A program made the translations under genes and the position numbers. The notes beneath the pieces are model-generated. The model searched no databases, was not told where the DNA came from, and worked only from the letters and a program-made list of their open reading frames with translations. A stretch of 64,000 bases of DNA from Erinaceus europaeus (lineage: Eukaryota > Chordata > Mammalia > Eulipotyphla > Erinaceidae): positions 95,391,597-95,455,596 of the forward strand of contig NC_080170.1 in the NCBI RefSeq assembly GCF_950295315.1. Reading direction: 5' to 3'. Positions 54,302 to 64,000 of the stretch are shown piece by piece. Within the stretch, counting starts at the first letter, position 1. Each line of letters begins with the position of its first letter.

Positions 54302-54398
54302 AATGGAAAGGAAAGGAAAAGAAAGGAAAGGAAAGGAAAGGAAAGGAAAGGAAAGGAAAGGAAAGGAAAGGAAAGGAAAGGAAAGGAAAGGAAAGGGA
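54302..54398 (+). repeat. (GGAAA)n pentanucleotide repeat, about 18 units
   Basis: Nearly perfect GGAAA units over about 95 bases. It is open in several frames, giving spurious Lys/Arg/Gly-rich peptides. Confidence 0.98.
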
Positions 54399-54499
54399 GG
54401 AAGAAGACAAGAAAGAAAAGGGCCAAGAAGATGACTCAGTGATGTAGTGCATTTGTGATACCCTAAATCCAATCAGCAGATTAAAAACTAATTAAATAG

Positions 54500-54606
54500 A
54501 ACAGTGCCACTCTATTGTGTGCAGGGGGGAATGCTTCATTTTGGACTTTGCACCCTTGGACTTTGCACCATGTATGTTTAACCCCCTGTGCTACTGCCTG
54601 GCCCCC
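54500..54606 (-). mobile_element. SINE-A or -B head fragment, antisense
   Basis: 'gggggaatgcttcattttgg' and 'gtgctactgcctggccccc'. A 14-base 'ttggactttgcacc' is directly repeated. Confidence 0.65.
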
Positions 54607-55195
54607 TTCTTTTCAATTTTTGATTGGCAGTATCATACATAAGGTGATACTTAGAAAAATATAGTTGCCATCTCTACGGCTACAACACTAATATATTGAA
54701 TATGAATGTTTGTGGTAAAATACTACATTTTTGTTTCTATTCTGCAAGCCAGTGCAAACCTGAGCCAGCATCATCAGTCTCCTGGCTGGTCACAAATTCA
54801 GTCAGTGATTTCTGGGACTCTCCACCTCTGCAAGAATTCTTGCAAAATTGCCAGAGACTCTTGAAATCACAAAATTCCTGGGAGGCCTTTCTGGTTTCCC
54901 TTGGGTCAATACTAGCTTTCATTGGAACCTATGCCAGCTGGTGAGGACCATTTTGTGTGGAGTGTGGTGACACTGCTGGGACAAGGGACTTCTGGCTGAA
55001 GCTGGTTATGTCTATGTCTGGAACCCACCCCTGCAAATTACCCCAATTCAATGCTATTACCCCAGAGTTTTGCTCAACCTCCACCTCTGACCTTGAATAC
55101 AGTTGAAAACAGCCTTCCTTGACTCACCTCTTACCTTCAAAGGATCTTCCCTTTCAGGAATGTCTTGCATAAGTTTTTCAATATGTTTAGGTATC
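54607..55195. other. Unique stretch with a short open frame
   Basis: The frame at 54,696-54,944 (82 codons) ends in a hydrophobic segment. I do not recognise it and see no splice or promoter context. Confidence 0.35.
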
Positions 55196-55204
55196 TTTTT
55201 ATTT

Positions 55205-55556
55205 GTTTATTTGTTTTTGCCTCCAGGGTTATCACTAGGACTTGGTGCCTGCATTATGAATCCTCTGCTCCTGGAGGCTGTTTTTTCCCTTCTGTTGCCC
55301 TTGTTGTTTATCGTTGTTGTTATTGTTAATCATTGTTGTTGTTATTATTGCTGTCATCATTGAATAGGACAGAGAGAAATTGAGGAGGGGAAGACAGAGA
55401 GGGCGAGAGAAAGATAGATACCTGCAGACCTGCTTCACTGCCCATGAAGTGACCACTCTGCAGGTGGGGAGCCAGGGGCTCGAACCAGGATCCTTATTCC
55501 TGTTCTTGCGCTTCGTGCCATGTGCGATTAACCCACTGTGCCACCACCCAGCCCCC
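55205..55556 (-). mobile_element. SINE-A, long form, antisense
   Basis: 'gcctccagggttatcactag' to 'gccaccacccagccccc'. The flanks share 'tgtttaggt'. Confidence 0.93.
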
Positions 55557-55962
55557 CAGTTTGTTTAGGTTTTTATCCAAGCAAGAAAGGTTTTTCCAAT
55601 CTACATTTGTTTCATGAATCTTCTGCTTGAATATGGAAATACCAATAAAAAAAGAAATAAAGTCTCTTGAGACTAACATCTAGGACCGAGCACAGGGAAA
55701 AACATACAGACCATAACATATAACAATTTTTCAATATGGCATCTCACCACACCATCAAGTAATTAAAATGTAATGGCATTTAGGGAAAGTGAATTTTTTT
55801 ATGATAATGTTTTTAATAATAGTTTTCTTGATATAATGTTATACCACACAATTAACTTATTTGATGTGCATGTATTTATTCTTAATAATGATTGTGAGTA
55901 ATATAAGAAGAGGGTGTAGCAGGTAACATTTCGGATTTTTTTTGGGGGGGAACCTTTTAAAG
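55557..55962. other. Unique AT-rich stretch
   Basis: Nothing recognised with confidence. Confidence 0.4.
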
Positions 55963-55965
55963 GGA

Positions 55966-56232
55966 GTTTCCATGGGCATAGTGGTAGTTCACCCAGTAAA
56001 ACACTACCATATTGGGAACCCAGGTTCAAACCTCTGATCCCCATCTATAGTGAGGAAGTTTCTCAAGTAGTAGAACAGTGCTGCAGGTATCTTTCCTTCT
56101 CTCTCCCTTCCCCCTCTTTATTGAAAGAAAGAAGGAAGAAAAAGAAATGGAGAAGAATAAAAAAAGGAAGCTGAAATTGGTGGAGCCTTGCAGGCACCGG
56201 GCCCCAATGATGATTCTGGTGGAAATTAATTA
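55966..56232 (+). mobile_element. B/A hybrid SINE, diverged
   Basis: 'gtggtagttcacccagtaaa', 'aacccaggttcaaacctctg', then 'gcaggcaccgggccccaatg' and 'gattctggtgg'. Confidence 0.75.
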
Positions 56233-56551
56233 CAAAAACTTCTGAATACCTTACTGATGTTGACTTTGCTTTGTTATGAAAGATTTCTATAAAATACTTC
56301 ATTTTAAAGGATACTATAGCGTATATAATAGCAGTAAATCTTTTTCTTTGATAATGTTAACTGAAAAGGGCAGACTACAACATCTTAGACTACATAATGA
56401 AACATTACCTATAAGAAAATATGCATAGATTCAAAGGAGGTATAAAAAGCTGATTTGGGGTGGTAAGCCTTTGGGTACGTATTTTTTCCAATTTTTTAAT
56501 ATAAAATAATACATTTCTCAATTTGTATGTGTATGCTTAGAATGAAGAAGG

Positions 56552-56702
56552 AGGGGCTAGGAGATAGTTCACCTGGTAAACTGTCTGAACACTGGCACCA
56601 TATAGAAGTACCACAATATGGAGCCACTCTGCACAGAGTGAAGCAGTGCTGTGGTGTTTCTGGCTTTCTATCACTCTTTCTATCTGAAATAAAAAGATAG
56701 GA
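56552..56702 (+). mobile_element. SINE-C-like, degenerate
   Basis: 'gggctaggagatagttcacc' to 'tttctatctgaaataaaaag'. Confidence 0.65.
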
Positions 56703-56914
56703 AAGCAACCGTAATTTGAACAGTACCTATTGTAATAGGTTGTATCTGATGAAACTCTCATCTGTGGTGATGAATTAGTCTGGAAGGTGAGGGTGGGGGA
56801 AGCACAGAACAATTACATAGGACATTGCTGAGTTGAGATAGAAAAGGAGAGTGTTTAAACACCAAAAAAAAGAAGAAGAAGAAGAAGAAAAAGAAAAGAA
56901 AAGTAGAGTGAAGG

Positions 56915-57342
56915 GGGGCCAGGTGGGGGTGCACCCGGTTAAGTACACATAGTACAGCAGGAGTAAATAACATAATGCTTATGCAAAGAGACTCTAATGA
57001 CTGATGCTCCATAGTCCCAGGTTCGATCCCCCACACCACCATAAACCACAGCTGAGCAGTTCTATGGTTAAAAAATAAATAAAAAGTACATGTAGTACAG
57101 AGCTCAAGGACCAGAGCAAGGATCTGGGTTTGAGCCCTTGACTCCCCACCTATATCAGGGACACTTCACAAGTAGTAAAGCAGCCTCTGTAGGTATTTAT
57201 CTCTCTCTCTCTCTAACTTCCCCTTCCCTTCTCAATCTCTCTCTGTCCTATCCAATAAAATGGAAAAAATGACCACCAGGAGCAGTGGATTTGTAGTCCC
57301 AGCACCAACCCCCAATGACAACTCTGGAGGCAAAAAATACAT
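56915..57342 (+). mobile_element. SINE-A, short-linker form, split by a SINE-C
   Basis: Head 56,915-56,957 ('ggccaggtgggggtgcaccc') and body/module 57,085-57,342 ('caccaggagcagtggatttg', 'gacaactctggaggc') belong together. Confidence 0.87.
56959..57084 (+). mobile_element. SINE-C nested in SINE-A
   Basis: 'ataacataatgcttatgcaa', 'ccaggttcgatcccccacac', 'cacagctgagcagttctatg', A-rich tail. The target 'agtaca(ca/tg)tagtacag' flanks it. Confidence 0.92.
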
Positions 57343-57375
57343 TTAAAAATAATAATAATAAAAGAAAAAAGAAAA

Positions 57376-57583
57376 GGAGAGTGAGTGGGCAAGGTGGTGG
57401 CTCATCTGGCGGAGTTCACACATAATCATGATGTGTGGTTTGAGCCCTGGATTTGAGCCCTCAGACACCACATGGGTGGGAGGAAGGCAAATGGTTGGAC
57501 AGTGCTGTTGTGTCTCTCCTTTCTGTCTCTTTCTCACTCTCTGTTTCTCTCTGTCTCTCATCTTGTTGAATCAAGAAATAAAA
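57376..57583 (+). mobile_element. SINE-B-like
   Basis: 'gggcaaggtggtggctcatc' to 'gaatcaagaaataaaa'. Its A-rich tail is the target of the LTR insertion. Confidence 0.8.
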
Positions 57584-57930
57584 TGTTGGACTAGCTTTGC
57601 GAGCGGAGGCAGATGACCCGGGACTCATGGCTGGGTTGTACGCAGCATCTCTTTATTCTTGTAGGACACAGCACAATCTGAGCCAAGCTAAACTAAACTA
57701 AACTAAATGTACTTGCCAAGTAGGGTGTAAACAGGATGTGACATAGAGAGGGTGGAGCGAAAAGTGACAGGTGCAAATCAGGGTGTACAAGAGAGGGGGC
57801 GGAGCAAAAACACATCATGAACCAGTGGGGATTAAACCAATGCCCTGCAGTGGTTATGTAAATAGAATACAGTGTTAAGCAGGGGGTATTAAACCAATGA
57901 AACAGAAGGGGTCTTAGAGGCATACCAACA
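57584..57930 (-). mobile_element. Solo LTR of an endogenous retrovirus, with 6-bp target duplication
   Basis: On the minus strand it starts TGTTGGTATGCC and ends CTAGTCCAACA, giving the canonical TG...CA ends within a 6-base inverted repeat (TGTTGG/CCAACA). The hexamer ATAAAA is present on both sides (57,578-57,583; 57,931-57,936). Inside, in minus-strand order, are two 'cattggtttaat' CCAAT-type motifs, a (TAGTT)n-like stretch, and AATAAA ('aagaataaagagatgctgcg') near the 3' side, as expected for U3-R-U5. Size (347 bases) and 6-base duplication suggest a class II (betaretrovirus/IAP-like) element. No internal viral genes remain. Confidence 0.92.
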
Positions 57931-57943
57931 ATAAAAGACTATT

Positions 57944-58234
57944 GAGAGGCCAGACAGTGCACATATTACACCTGGTTAAGTGCACATATTACAAAGACCT
58001 AAGTTCCAGCCATCAATCCCCATCTGCAGGGGGAAAATATTCACAGGTGGTGAAGCAAGTACTGAAGGTGTGTCTTTGTCTCTTTCCTTCTCTGCCTCCC
58101 CTCCCTCTCAGTATCATAACCAAACAAGTAAATAAATAGGAAAAAAAAAAAAAAAAGGAAAAATAGCCACTAGGTATGATGGATTCACTGTGAAGGCAAG
58201 CCCCAGCAATAACCCTGGTGGCAATAAAAAGGAA
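57944..58234 (+). mobile_element. B/A hybrid SINE
   Basis: 'cacctggttaagtgcacata' head, CT-rich body, poly(A), then 'aaatagccactaggtatgat' and 'caataaccctggtggcaata'. Part of the head text ('acatattac') is repeated. Confidence 0.85.
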
Positions 58235-58605
58235 AAGGGGGCATGTGACTTGGGGGCATGAGAATCCTATTTATATTTCCATTCTTTTCTGTAATATCAG
58301 TTTAGGTCAGATTAGCTGTAGTCCACAGAGAAATTGTACACATGAGAATTGATGAAATTCCATTTCAGAGTGAGTGAGTGAGTGTGAGTGAATGAATGAG
58401 TATGAGAAACTAAGTTGATCAAATAGTCTTGTGTCAAGCGCATTTGTAAAGCACTTATTTGTAAGTCTGAAAACTCTTTACTTTGAAATAATTAGAGACT
58501 ATCTCAAACCAGTTTAGGTGAAGTTTTTATCAGATAAATGTTTAGAGAAATGAAGTTTAGTTCGTCCAATATAAGAAGTAAACTGTATTGGCAGCAATAA
58601 AGAGT
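58235..58605. other. Unique stretch with (GTGA)n
   Basis: A GAGTGAGTGAGTGAGTG run lies at 58,370-58,400. Otherwise nothing is recognised. Confidence 0.45.
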
Positions 58606-58848
58606 GTGAGGGGTTACATGCACATAGTACTAGAAGCAAAAGTCCTCACAGTCATCTGCTCCTCACCTGCAGGGGGTCTACTTCACAAGGGGTGAAGCAG
58701 GTCTGCAGGTGTCTGTCTTTCTCTCTCCCTCTCTATCTCCCCCTCCTCTCTCAATTTCTCTCTGTCCTAGCCAATAAAATGAGAAAAATACCCACCAGAA
58801 GCAGTGAGTTCATAGTGCTGGTATGATAACCCTGGAGGCAATAATTTA
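58606..58848 (+). mobile_element. SINE-A, short-linker form
   Basis: 'cctcacctgcagggggtcta', 'aggtctgcaggtgtctgtct', 'ctagccaataaaatgag', 'ataaccctggaggcaataat'. The head is decayed. Confidence 0.88.
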
Positions 58849-60070
58849 AAAAAAGGAATTTGGAAAAAGACCACATTTTCCATTAAGATTATAAATTATA
58901 TATATCTATATTTTATAAATTAAAAACATAGCCTTTATTTGCTTTTGCAATCTTCTAAGAAATGCTATGAAAATTCAGAGGGAAAAAAAGTTACCTATTT
59001 TACTCTGTAGTAATTGCTTATTTTATCGAAATCATCATTAAATTAAATGATATGACTACATTATTTTTGTACATAACTTTTAAAATAACTGCTACTAACA
59101 TTAACAGAAATTTTAGTATATGAAAGTCACTTGAATTGAACAACTATCTTTTGATGTCAAAGCCTGGGCAAGTTTGAAAGCTGCCTTAATGCCATAACTT
59201 CAATGTAATGTTATTGCAAGAAGAGAAATGGAGTGTAGACTCAATTGCAGAGGTGCGATGTATTGGAATATATAACTGCTGCCTTCAATATAGCCAGACT
59301 TTGAAAAACTCCATAATCTGATGGTGCAAATTTTTTGGCATGGGCAATTCTTTTCAGCCTCAGCTGAAGTCTAGAGCCCTTAATATCAATATATGGTGAA
59401 GTCTACAGTAACCTTGTGTTCATTTGAATGCACCAGCTCTATAAACTATGCCTGTTGGTTGACAGTTATAAGACACTTCTGATGACCGTGTTATACCCCT
59501 TTAGCTAGTCTTTTACTGCCATACTAGGTGTCCATTCCAGCCAGACTCACTTCATTCAGTCAATATCCCACCTCACCCACCCCAAGTGTGCAAGGCTTCA
59601 ATATCAGGGAATTCACAATCTAGACAAGCCCAGCCTAAAAGTGTGGGAGAATTATTGTTCTTGGGAAAAGACTTCATCAATGGGGGTGTGGGAAAACAGT
59701 GGATAAACATTTTTGGCTTCTCCTTTTAGGTGGACTTTTCCATTATGTATGCTTCTTAGAGATCCTGGCAGAAACGAGCCCCCATTGTCTACAACAATAA
59801 CCTATAAATGGCACTATTATATTGGATTTTCCTCTTTTTCTCATGCATTTTCCCTACTCTCTCAATTCTGGCTTATGGGACTGCTTCCAAAATTTACTGC
59901 CTGACCCAAGTCCTTGTCTCAGGTTCTGTTTTAGGAAAAAACCCAACTGATATAAGTCATACTTGTTTGCACTGCCTTCATGTTTTAAGAGTTTACTTTT
60001 TAATACCTTATTGGCATGTCTGGCTTCCATAACTATTGGCAGATTTTAGTCTTCTGAGGACTTCAAGAAT
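58849..60070. other. No gene; possible old retrotransposon relic at about 59,520-59,970
   Basis: 'acccaagtccttgtctcagg' and 'ttctgttttaggaaaaaacc' recall the end of an old mammalian retroelement, but I cannot name it. The rest is AT-rich and unrecognised. Confidence 0.35.
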
Positions 60071-60073
60071 TTT

Positions 60074-60267
60074 TTTTAAAAAATATCTTATTTATTTATT
60101 TATTGGATAGGGACAGAGAGAAATTGCGAGGGGAGGGGTAGATAGAGAGGGAGAATGACATCTGTAGCACTGCTTCTCTTCCCTGCAGGTGGGGACTGGG
60201 GACTTGAACTTGGGTCCTTGTGAATTGTAGCATGTGTGTCCTACCAGGTGTGCTATTACCCTCCCCT
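60074..60267 (-). mobile_element. SINE-B, antisense
   Basis: 'ttattggatagggacagaga' to 'ggtgtgctattaccctcccc', with a deletion around the CTGCAG block. Flanks share 'caagaattttttt'-like targets. Confidence 0.92.
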
Positions 60268-60334
60268 TGCAAGAATTTTTTACACCTGGGATATGTAAAT
60301 GACTATACTTGCACATGGCAATATTTTATTATTT

Positions 60335-60639
60335 TATATTTTATTTTATTTTACCTCCAGGGCTATTGCTGGGGCTCAGTGGGTGCCTGTACTATAAATC
60401 TACTGCTCCTGGAGGCCATTTTCCCCATTTTTTTGCCATTGTTATTATTATTGTCATTGCTGTTGTTGTTGCTGGATAGGACAGAGAGAAATCAAGAGAG
60501 AAGGGGAAACAGAGAAGGGGAGAGAAAGACAGACACCCGCAGACCTGATTCACCTCCTGTGAAGCGACTGGGATTCTTATGCTGGTCCTATGCTTGTGCC
60601 ATGTGCGCTTAACCCGCTGTGCTACCACCTGACCCCCAG
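60335..60639 (-). mobile_element. SINE-A, long form, antisense, internal deletion
   Basis: 'acctccagggctattgctgg' to 'gctaccacctgaccccc'. The CTGCAG block next to the B box is deleted. Flanks share 'g(g/a)caatattt'-like text. Confidence 0.92.
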
Positions 60640-61480
60640 CAATATTTAATACTTGTAAGACACTAATGAATATTTGTTAGATGAGAACCTTTTGGTGGCA
60701 TATGGACATAATGTTGAGAACTTCTGGTCCATAATACCCAGCATCTTAAAGAATACTGGATTTGTCTACTGCATCAATCTAAATGAACAGTTCACATTCT
60801 TTCTGTTTTCCTAATATCTGAATCTTATTTTCACAAGGTGGGCAACCCTCATCATGGAAACTAAAAATACAGCAACTCACTTTCCAAGCCCTCCCCCCTT
60901 GCAATTATGTTGCAAATGCATAATAATCAAAGTCACACACTCTGAACTCCGTCAAAATTAAGACAAGATGAAGTAGAGATTATCCAAAATTTATCCTGGT
61001 AACAGGGTAGTGGTTGTAGTATATCCACATTCTTAACTTGTTTGAGTCATGTTTTGGAGCACTGTGCCTAACAAAATAACCTCCAGTCCTGGTGATCCAA
61101 GTTTCTTAGAGATTCCATGAGCAATTGAAAAATTTTAAGTTTTTCTTTATTTCTGAGTAAATTATTTTGGATTGTAGTAAGAAATGTATAGGGGAACAGA
61201 GAATGGAAAGTCCCCCAGGGTAGTGTAAAACATTTCATAGAAGCATCTGCCAGCCTTAAGTAGAGCACCCCGAAACCTCCTTAACCCAACTAAGCACTCT
61301 AAGTCTCTGAGATCCTCGCTGAGAGGACAAAAGTGCAAAGAATTCTGAGCTGTGGCAAGTAAGAAAGTGGAATTTATTAAAAATCAGAAGAATAGAACAG
61401 GGAGAGACACTTTATAAAATTATTATTTCTTTCAGCTCCATTGAAATTACAACAGGTATTTCACGAATTACACTCTCCTC
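60640..61480. other. Unique stretch
   Basis: Nothing recognised with confidence. Confidence 0.4.
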
Positions 61481-61481
61481 T

Positions 61482-61484
61482 CAG

Positions 61485-61520
<36 letters not shown>

Positions 61521-61557
61521 ACACACACACACGCACACACACGCACACACACACACC
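61482..61557 (+). repeat. (TC)n(AC)n microsatellite
   Basis: TCTCTGTCTCTG units, then TC, then AC with two GC interruptions. Confidence 0.96.
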
Positions 61558-61576
61558 TTCAGCAAAAATAAAATTC

Positions 61577-61730
61577 CAGAGTTGGCAAAATAGCTCATTA
61601 GTGCACTGCCTTGCCATGTGTGCAATAGGTTCAAGCCCAGGCCCTACTGCCCCAAACGAATCGTTTGTGTTGTGGTCTATTTCACTCTCTTGCTGTCTTT
61701 TCTGTTCTACCTAAAAGCAAAACAAAAGAA
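61577..61730 (+). mobile_element. SINE-E
   Basis: 'gttggcaaaatagctcatta', 'tgccttgccatgtgtgcaat', 'aggttcaagcccaggcc', 'ttctgttctacctaaaagca'. The best of three copies. Confidence 0.72.
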
Positions 61731-62248
61731 CTTCAAGTTCCAGAGACAATCAACTATTAATATACCTACCACCTTTAAGTTAAGAAAATTCATTTTAACA
61801 TAGAAGATTCACTCACATGTTGAGAAAAATAAGCTCTTTAATGAAAATCATAAATAATAAGAGATCTACAAAAACTCTATCACTGTGCACACTATACTCC
61901 TCACCAGATAATCATCAAACAAGTAAAGCCAAAACATAGTTATCAGCTTTTGTAAAGGAAAAGAGTTCAATTTCTCTAAGCTTCCCCCTGCACCCGAATG
62001 CCTTGTATTTTACATAGATTTGACAAATAAATTGAGGTTCACTTTCAGATTATCAAATGAGTTGTATTAGTGCCTTTTAAACTTAAAGGTAAGCATACTC
62101 CAGGCAATGCATTAAAATCTAAATAATAGAGCTGTAGGTCTGTTCTATATAACAGAAAAGGGTAGTATAAAAGTCACCCTTTGCTGTTAGAATGGAGAAA
62201 ACACTCAACAAAAGTTAATGCAAGAAACACTAAGAAAAAGATTAATTA
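61731..62248. other. Unique AT-rich stretch
   Basis: Nothing recognised. Confidence 0.4.
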
Positions 62249-62250
62249 CA

Positions 62251-62525
62251 GGGAATTGGGCGGTAGCACAGTGGGTTAAGCACACTTAGCGCAAAGCACA
62301 AAGACCGGCATAAGGATACCTGTTCAAGCCCCCAGCTGCCCACCAGCAGGGGAGTCACTTCACAGGCAGTGAAGCAGGTCTGCAGGTGTCTTTCTCTCCC
62401 CCTCTCTGTCTTCCCTTTCTCTCTCCATTTTTCTCTGATCTATTCAACAACGACATCAATAACAACAACAATAATAACTACAACAATAAAACAACAAGGG
62501 CAACAAAAGGGAATAAATAAATATT
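62251..62525 (+). mobile_element. SINE-A
   Basis: 'gggaattgggcggtagcaca' to 'ggcaacaaaagggaataaat'. Flanks share an 'agattaattaca/agactgattaca' target. Confidence 0.95.
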
Positions 62526-62778
62526 TTTAAAAATTAAAAAAAAGACTGATTACAATTCATAATCAAGACACTTGACTATCAATTTTCATAATTTCATAAA
62601 CCACCCATAACTAAAATGCAAATGGTAAGAGAAACTATTTTTAATATATCTGAAAATGTTATTAATCGTTAGAATTAACTTTAGGAATTAAAAGAAAAAA
62701 TAGGTTAATCTCGATATTTTAAAAGATATGTATCTCAATATTTTAAAAATCCAGATGCACATAGATACATGTTTTTAA

Positions 62779-63262
62779 TTGTTTTTATTATCTTTATTTT
62801 ATCGATTGGATAGAGACAGCCAGAAATCTAGAGGAAAGGGGGTGATAGAAAGGGAGAGACAGAGACACCTGCAGCCCTGCTTCACCACTCTCAAAGCTTT
62901 CCCCCTCGCAGGTGGCGCAAAGCACAAGGACCAGCATAAGGATCCCGGTTCGAACCCCGGCTCCCCACCTGCAGGGGAGTCGCTTCAGAGGCGGTGAAGC
63001 AGGTCTGCAGGTGTCTATTTTTCTCTTCTCCTCTCTGTCTTCCCCTCCTCTCTCCATTTCTCTCTGTTCTATCCAACAACGACAACAACAATAATAACAA
63101 CAACAATAAAACAACAAGGGCAACAAAAGGGAATAAATAAATAAAATAAATATTTTTTTAAAAAAAAGCTTTCCCCCTGCAGGTGGGGACTGGGGGCTCA
63201 AACCCAGGTCCTTTTGCATTGCCACATGTGCGCTCAACCAGGTGTGCCACCACAGGTCCCTT
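62779..63262 (-). mobile_element. SINE-B, antisense, split by a SINE-A
   Basis: Left part to about 62,915 ('attggatagagacagccaga', 'gcagccctgcttcaccactc') and right part from about 63,166 ('gggactgggggctcaaaccc', 'ggtgtgccaccacaggtccc'). Confidence 0.93.
62916..63165 (+). mobile_element. SINE-A, 5'-truncated, inside SINE-B
   Basis: Starts at 'cgcaaagcacaaggacc', lacking the first ~40 bases including the A box, and runs to a complete tail. The target text 'aaagctttcccc...gcaggtgg' is present on both sides. Confidence 0.93.
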
Positions 63263-63730
63263 ATATACATATTTATTTAAAAGGAATAAATGTGAAAATA
63301 TGCACCGTAACTGCTAGAAGAAAAAGAAATACAAGTAAAGTAAAGGTAATACTGCTTCCAACAACTAAATTGGCAATTTTTTTCCGAGACATTTTCAACT
63401 AAATTGGCAATTTTTTTTTAAAACAGTTTGTGGCTGGCTTTGCATTGAAATGCAATTTTCATGTTGGAATGTAAATTAGTGCATGGCTTTTGGAAGGGAA
63501 TTTGGCAATAGTTTCAATATAAGCCATAGAAATATATATATGCTTCAATCTAGTATATCATTCCACAATTTAGTTTAAGGAAGCAATAAGAGATGTATAT
63601 AAATATTTTAAGAGCATTTATCCTAAAAGTTTTTGCAATTAAAACATCACACACGTCTGAATAATTTAATAGTTTACTTATATAATTATTCAGTACATAG
63701 AACACCACTCAGCCAACAAAACGTGTTTTT
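63263..63730. other. Unique AT-rich stretch
   Basis: A 'caactaaattggcaattttt' segment occurs twice (63,361 and 63,396). Otherwise nothing is recognised. Confidence 0.5.
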
Positions 63731-63734
63731 AAAT

Positions 63735-64000
63735 TTTTTTATTATTATTATTAATTTTCTTTTGTGTTGACCTTGCTTTATTGTTATTGTTGTTGATATC
63801 ATAATTGTTGGATAGGACACAGAAATGGAGAGAGGAGGGGAAGACAGAGAGGGGGAAAGACAGACACCTGCAGACCTGCTTCACCGCCTGTGAAGCGACT
63901 CCCATGCAGGTAGGAAGCCAGGGATGGAACTGGGATGCTGACGCTGGTCCTTGTGCTTTGCGCCACCTGCGCTTAACCTGCTGCACTCCTGCCTGACCCC
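63735..64000 (-). mobile_element. SINE-A, antisense, reaching the window edge
   Basis: 'ttttcttttgtgttgacctt' to 'ctgcactcctgcctgacccc'. The right flank is outside the window. Confidence 0.92.

Noticed and set aside
54234..54472. Lys/Arg/Gly-rich frames on plus and Phe/Leu/Ser-rich frame on minus
   Set aside because: They are readings of the GGAAA array.
54696..54944. 82-codon frame with a C-terminal hydrophobic segment
   Set aside because: No homology I know, no promoter, no splice sites of quality and a random-looking composition. Chance is the simpler explanation.
57584..57930. Full provirus rather than a solo LTR
   Set aside because: The target duplication closes directly around 347 bases. 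There is no second LTR, primer-binding site or internal gene.

Overview
This window is mammalian nuclear DNA, almost certainly from a hedgehog (Erinaceus or a close relative). The basis is the dense carpet of a tRNA-derived SINE I recognise as the hedgehog type: a head with an A box (tGGCGCAGTGGGTTAAG) and a B box (GGTTCGAGCCC), a CT-rich body, a (CAACAA)n-like linker and an AATAAA-bearing tail. No complete protein-coding gene is visible. Nearly every long open frame is a repeat translated in some frame.

Labels used below. SINE-A: head GGGAGTCGGGCGGT..., ending ...GGGCAACAAAAGGGAAAATAAATA. A-long: SINE-A plus a 3' module ending AGCAATAACCCTGGAGGC. A-short: the same module joined directly to the body without the linker. 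SINE-B: head GGCCGGGTGGTGGCGCACCTGG..., ending TCTCTATCCAATAAATAAA. B/A hybrid: a B-like head with the A-long 3' module. SINE-C: ...ATAATGGTTATGCAAA..., with GGTTCAATCC. SINE-D: ...GTGCAGTGG(A/T)TAAAGCAT..., ending AATAAAATCTTT. SINE-E: a rarer, older tRNA-like head. Element R: a dispersed polyadenylated segment, probably an L1 3'UTR. These are working names, not database names.

Layout. 1-17.7 kb: L1 fragments, element R copies, about 30 SINEs, several nested, and ancient DNA-transposon relics. 17.7-23.7 kb: the one stretch free of recognisable SINE/LINE sequence, centred on a large CpG island (about 19.3-22.33 kb). At its right edge lies a CCAAT/TATA/Inr arrangement on the minus strand. On the same strand there are a consensus splice donor at 21,011 and a separate 72-nt candidate exon (18,823-18,894) with good acceptor and donor sites. 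I read this as the 5' end of a minus-strand gene whose body continues leftwards; I could not identify the gene. 23.7-64 kb: its upstream side, SINE-rich DNA with MIR, CR1/L3-like, L1 and hAT-like relics, microsatellites, a solo endogenous-retrovirus LTR (57,584-57,930) with a perfect 6-bp target duplication, and a long imperfect palindrome (50,066-50,295).

The most informative biology is in the insertion record. Many SINEs carry target-site duplications, so the order of insertion can be read directly. SINE families share interchangeable 3' modules. Some SINEs are 5'-truncated, one is truncated at microhomology, and one has a duplicated polymerase III B box. Coordinates of repeats are by eye, typically good to within 5-10 bases, and looser for the degenerate copies.
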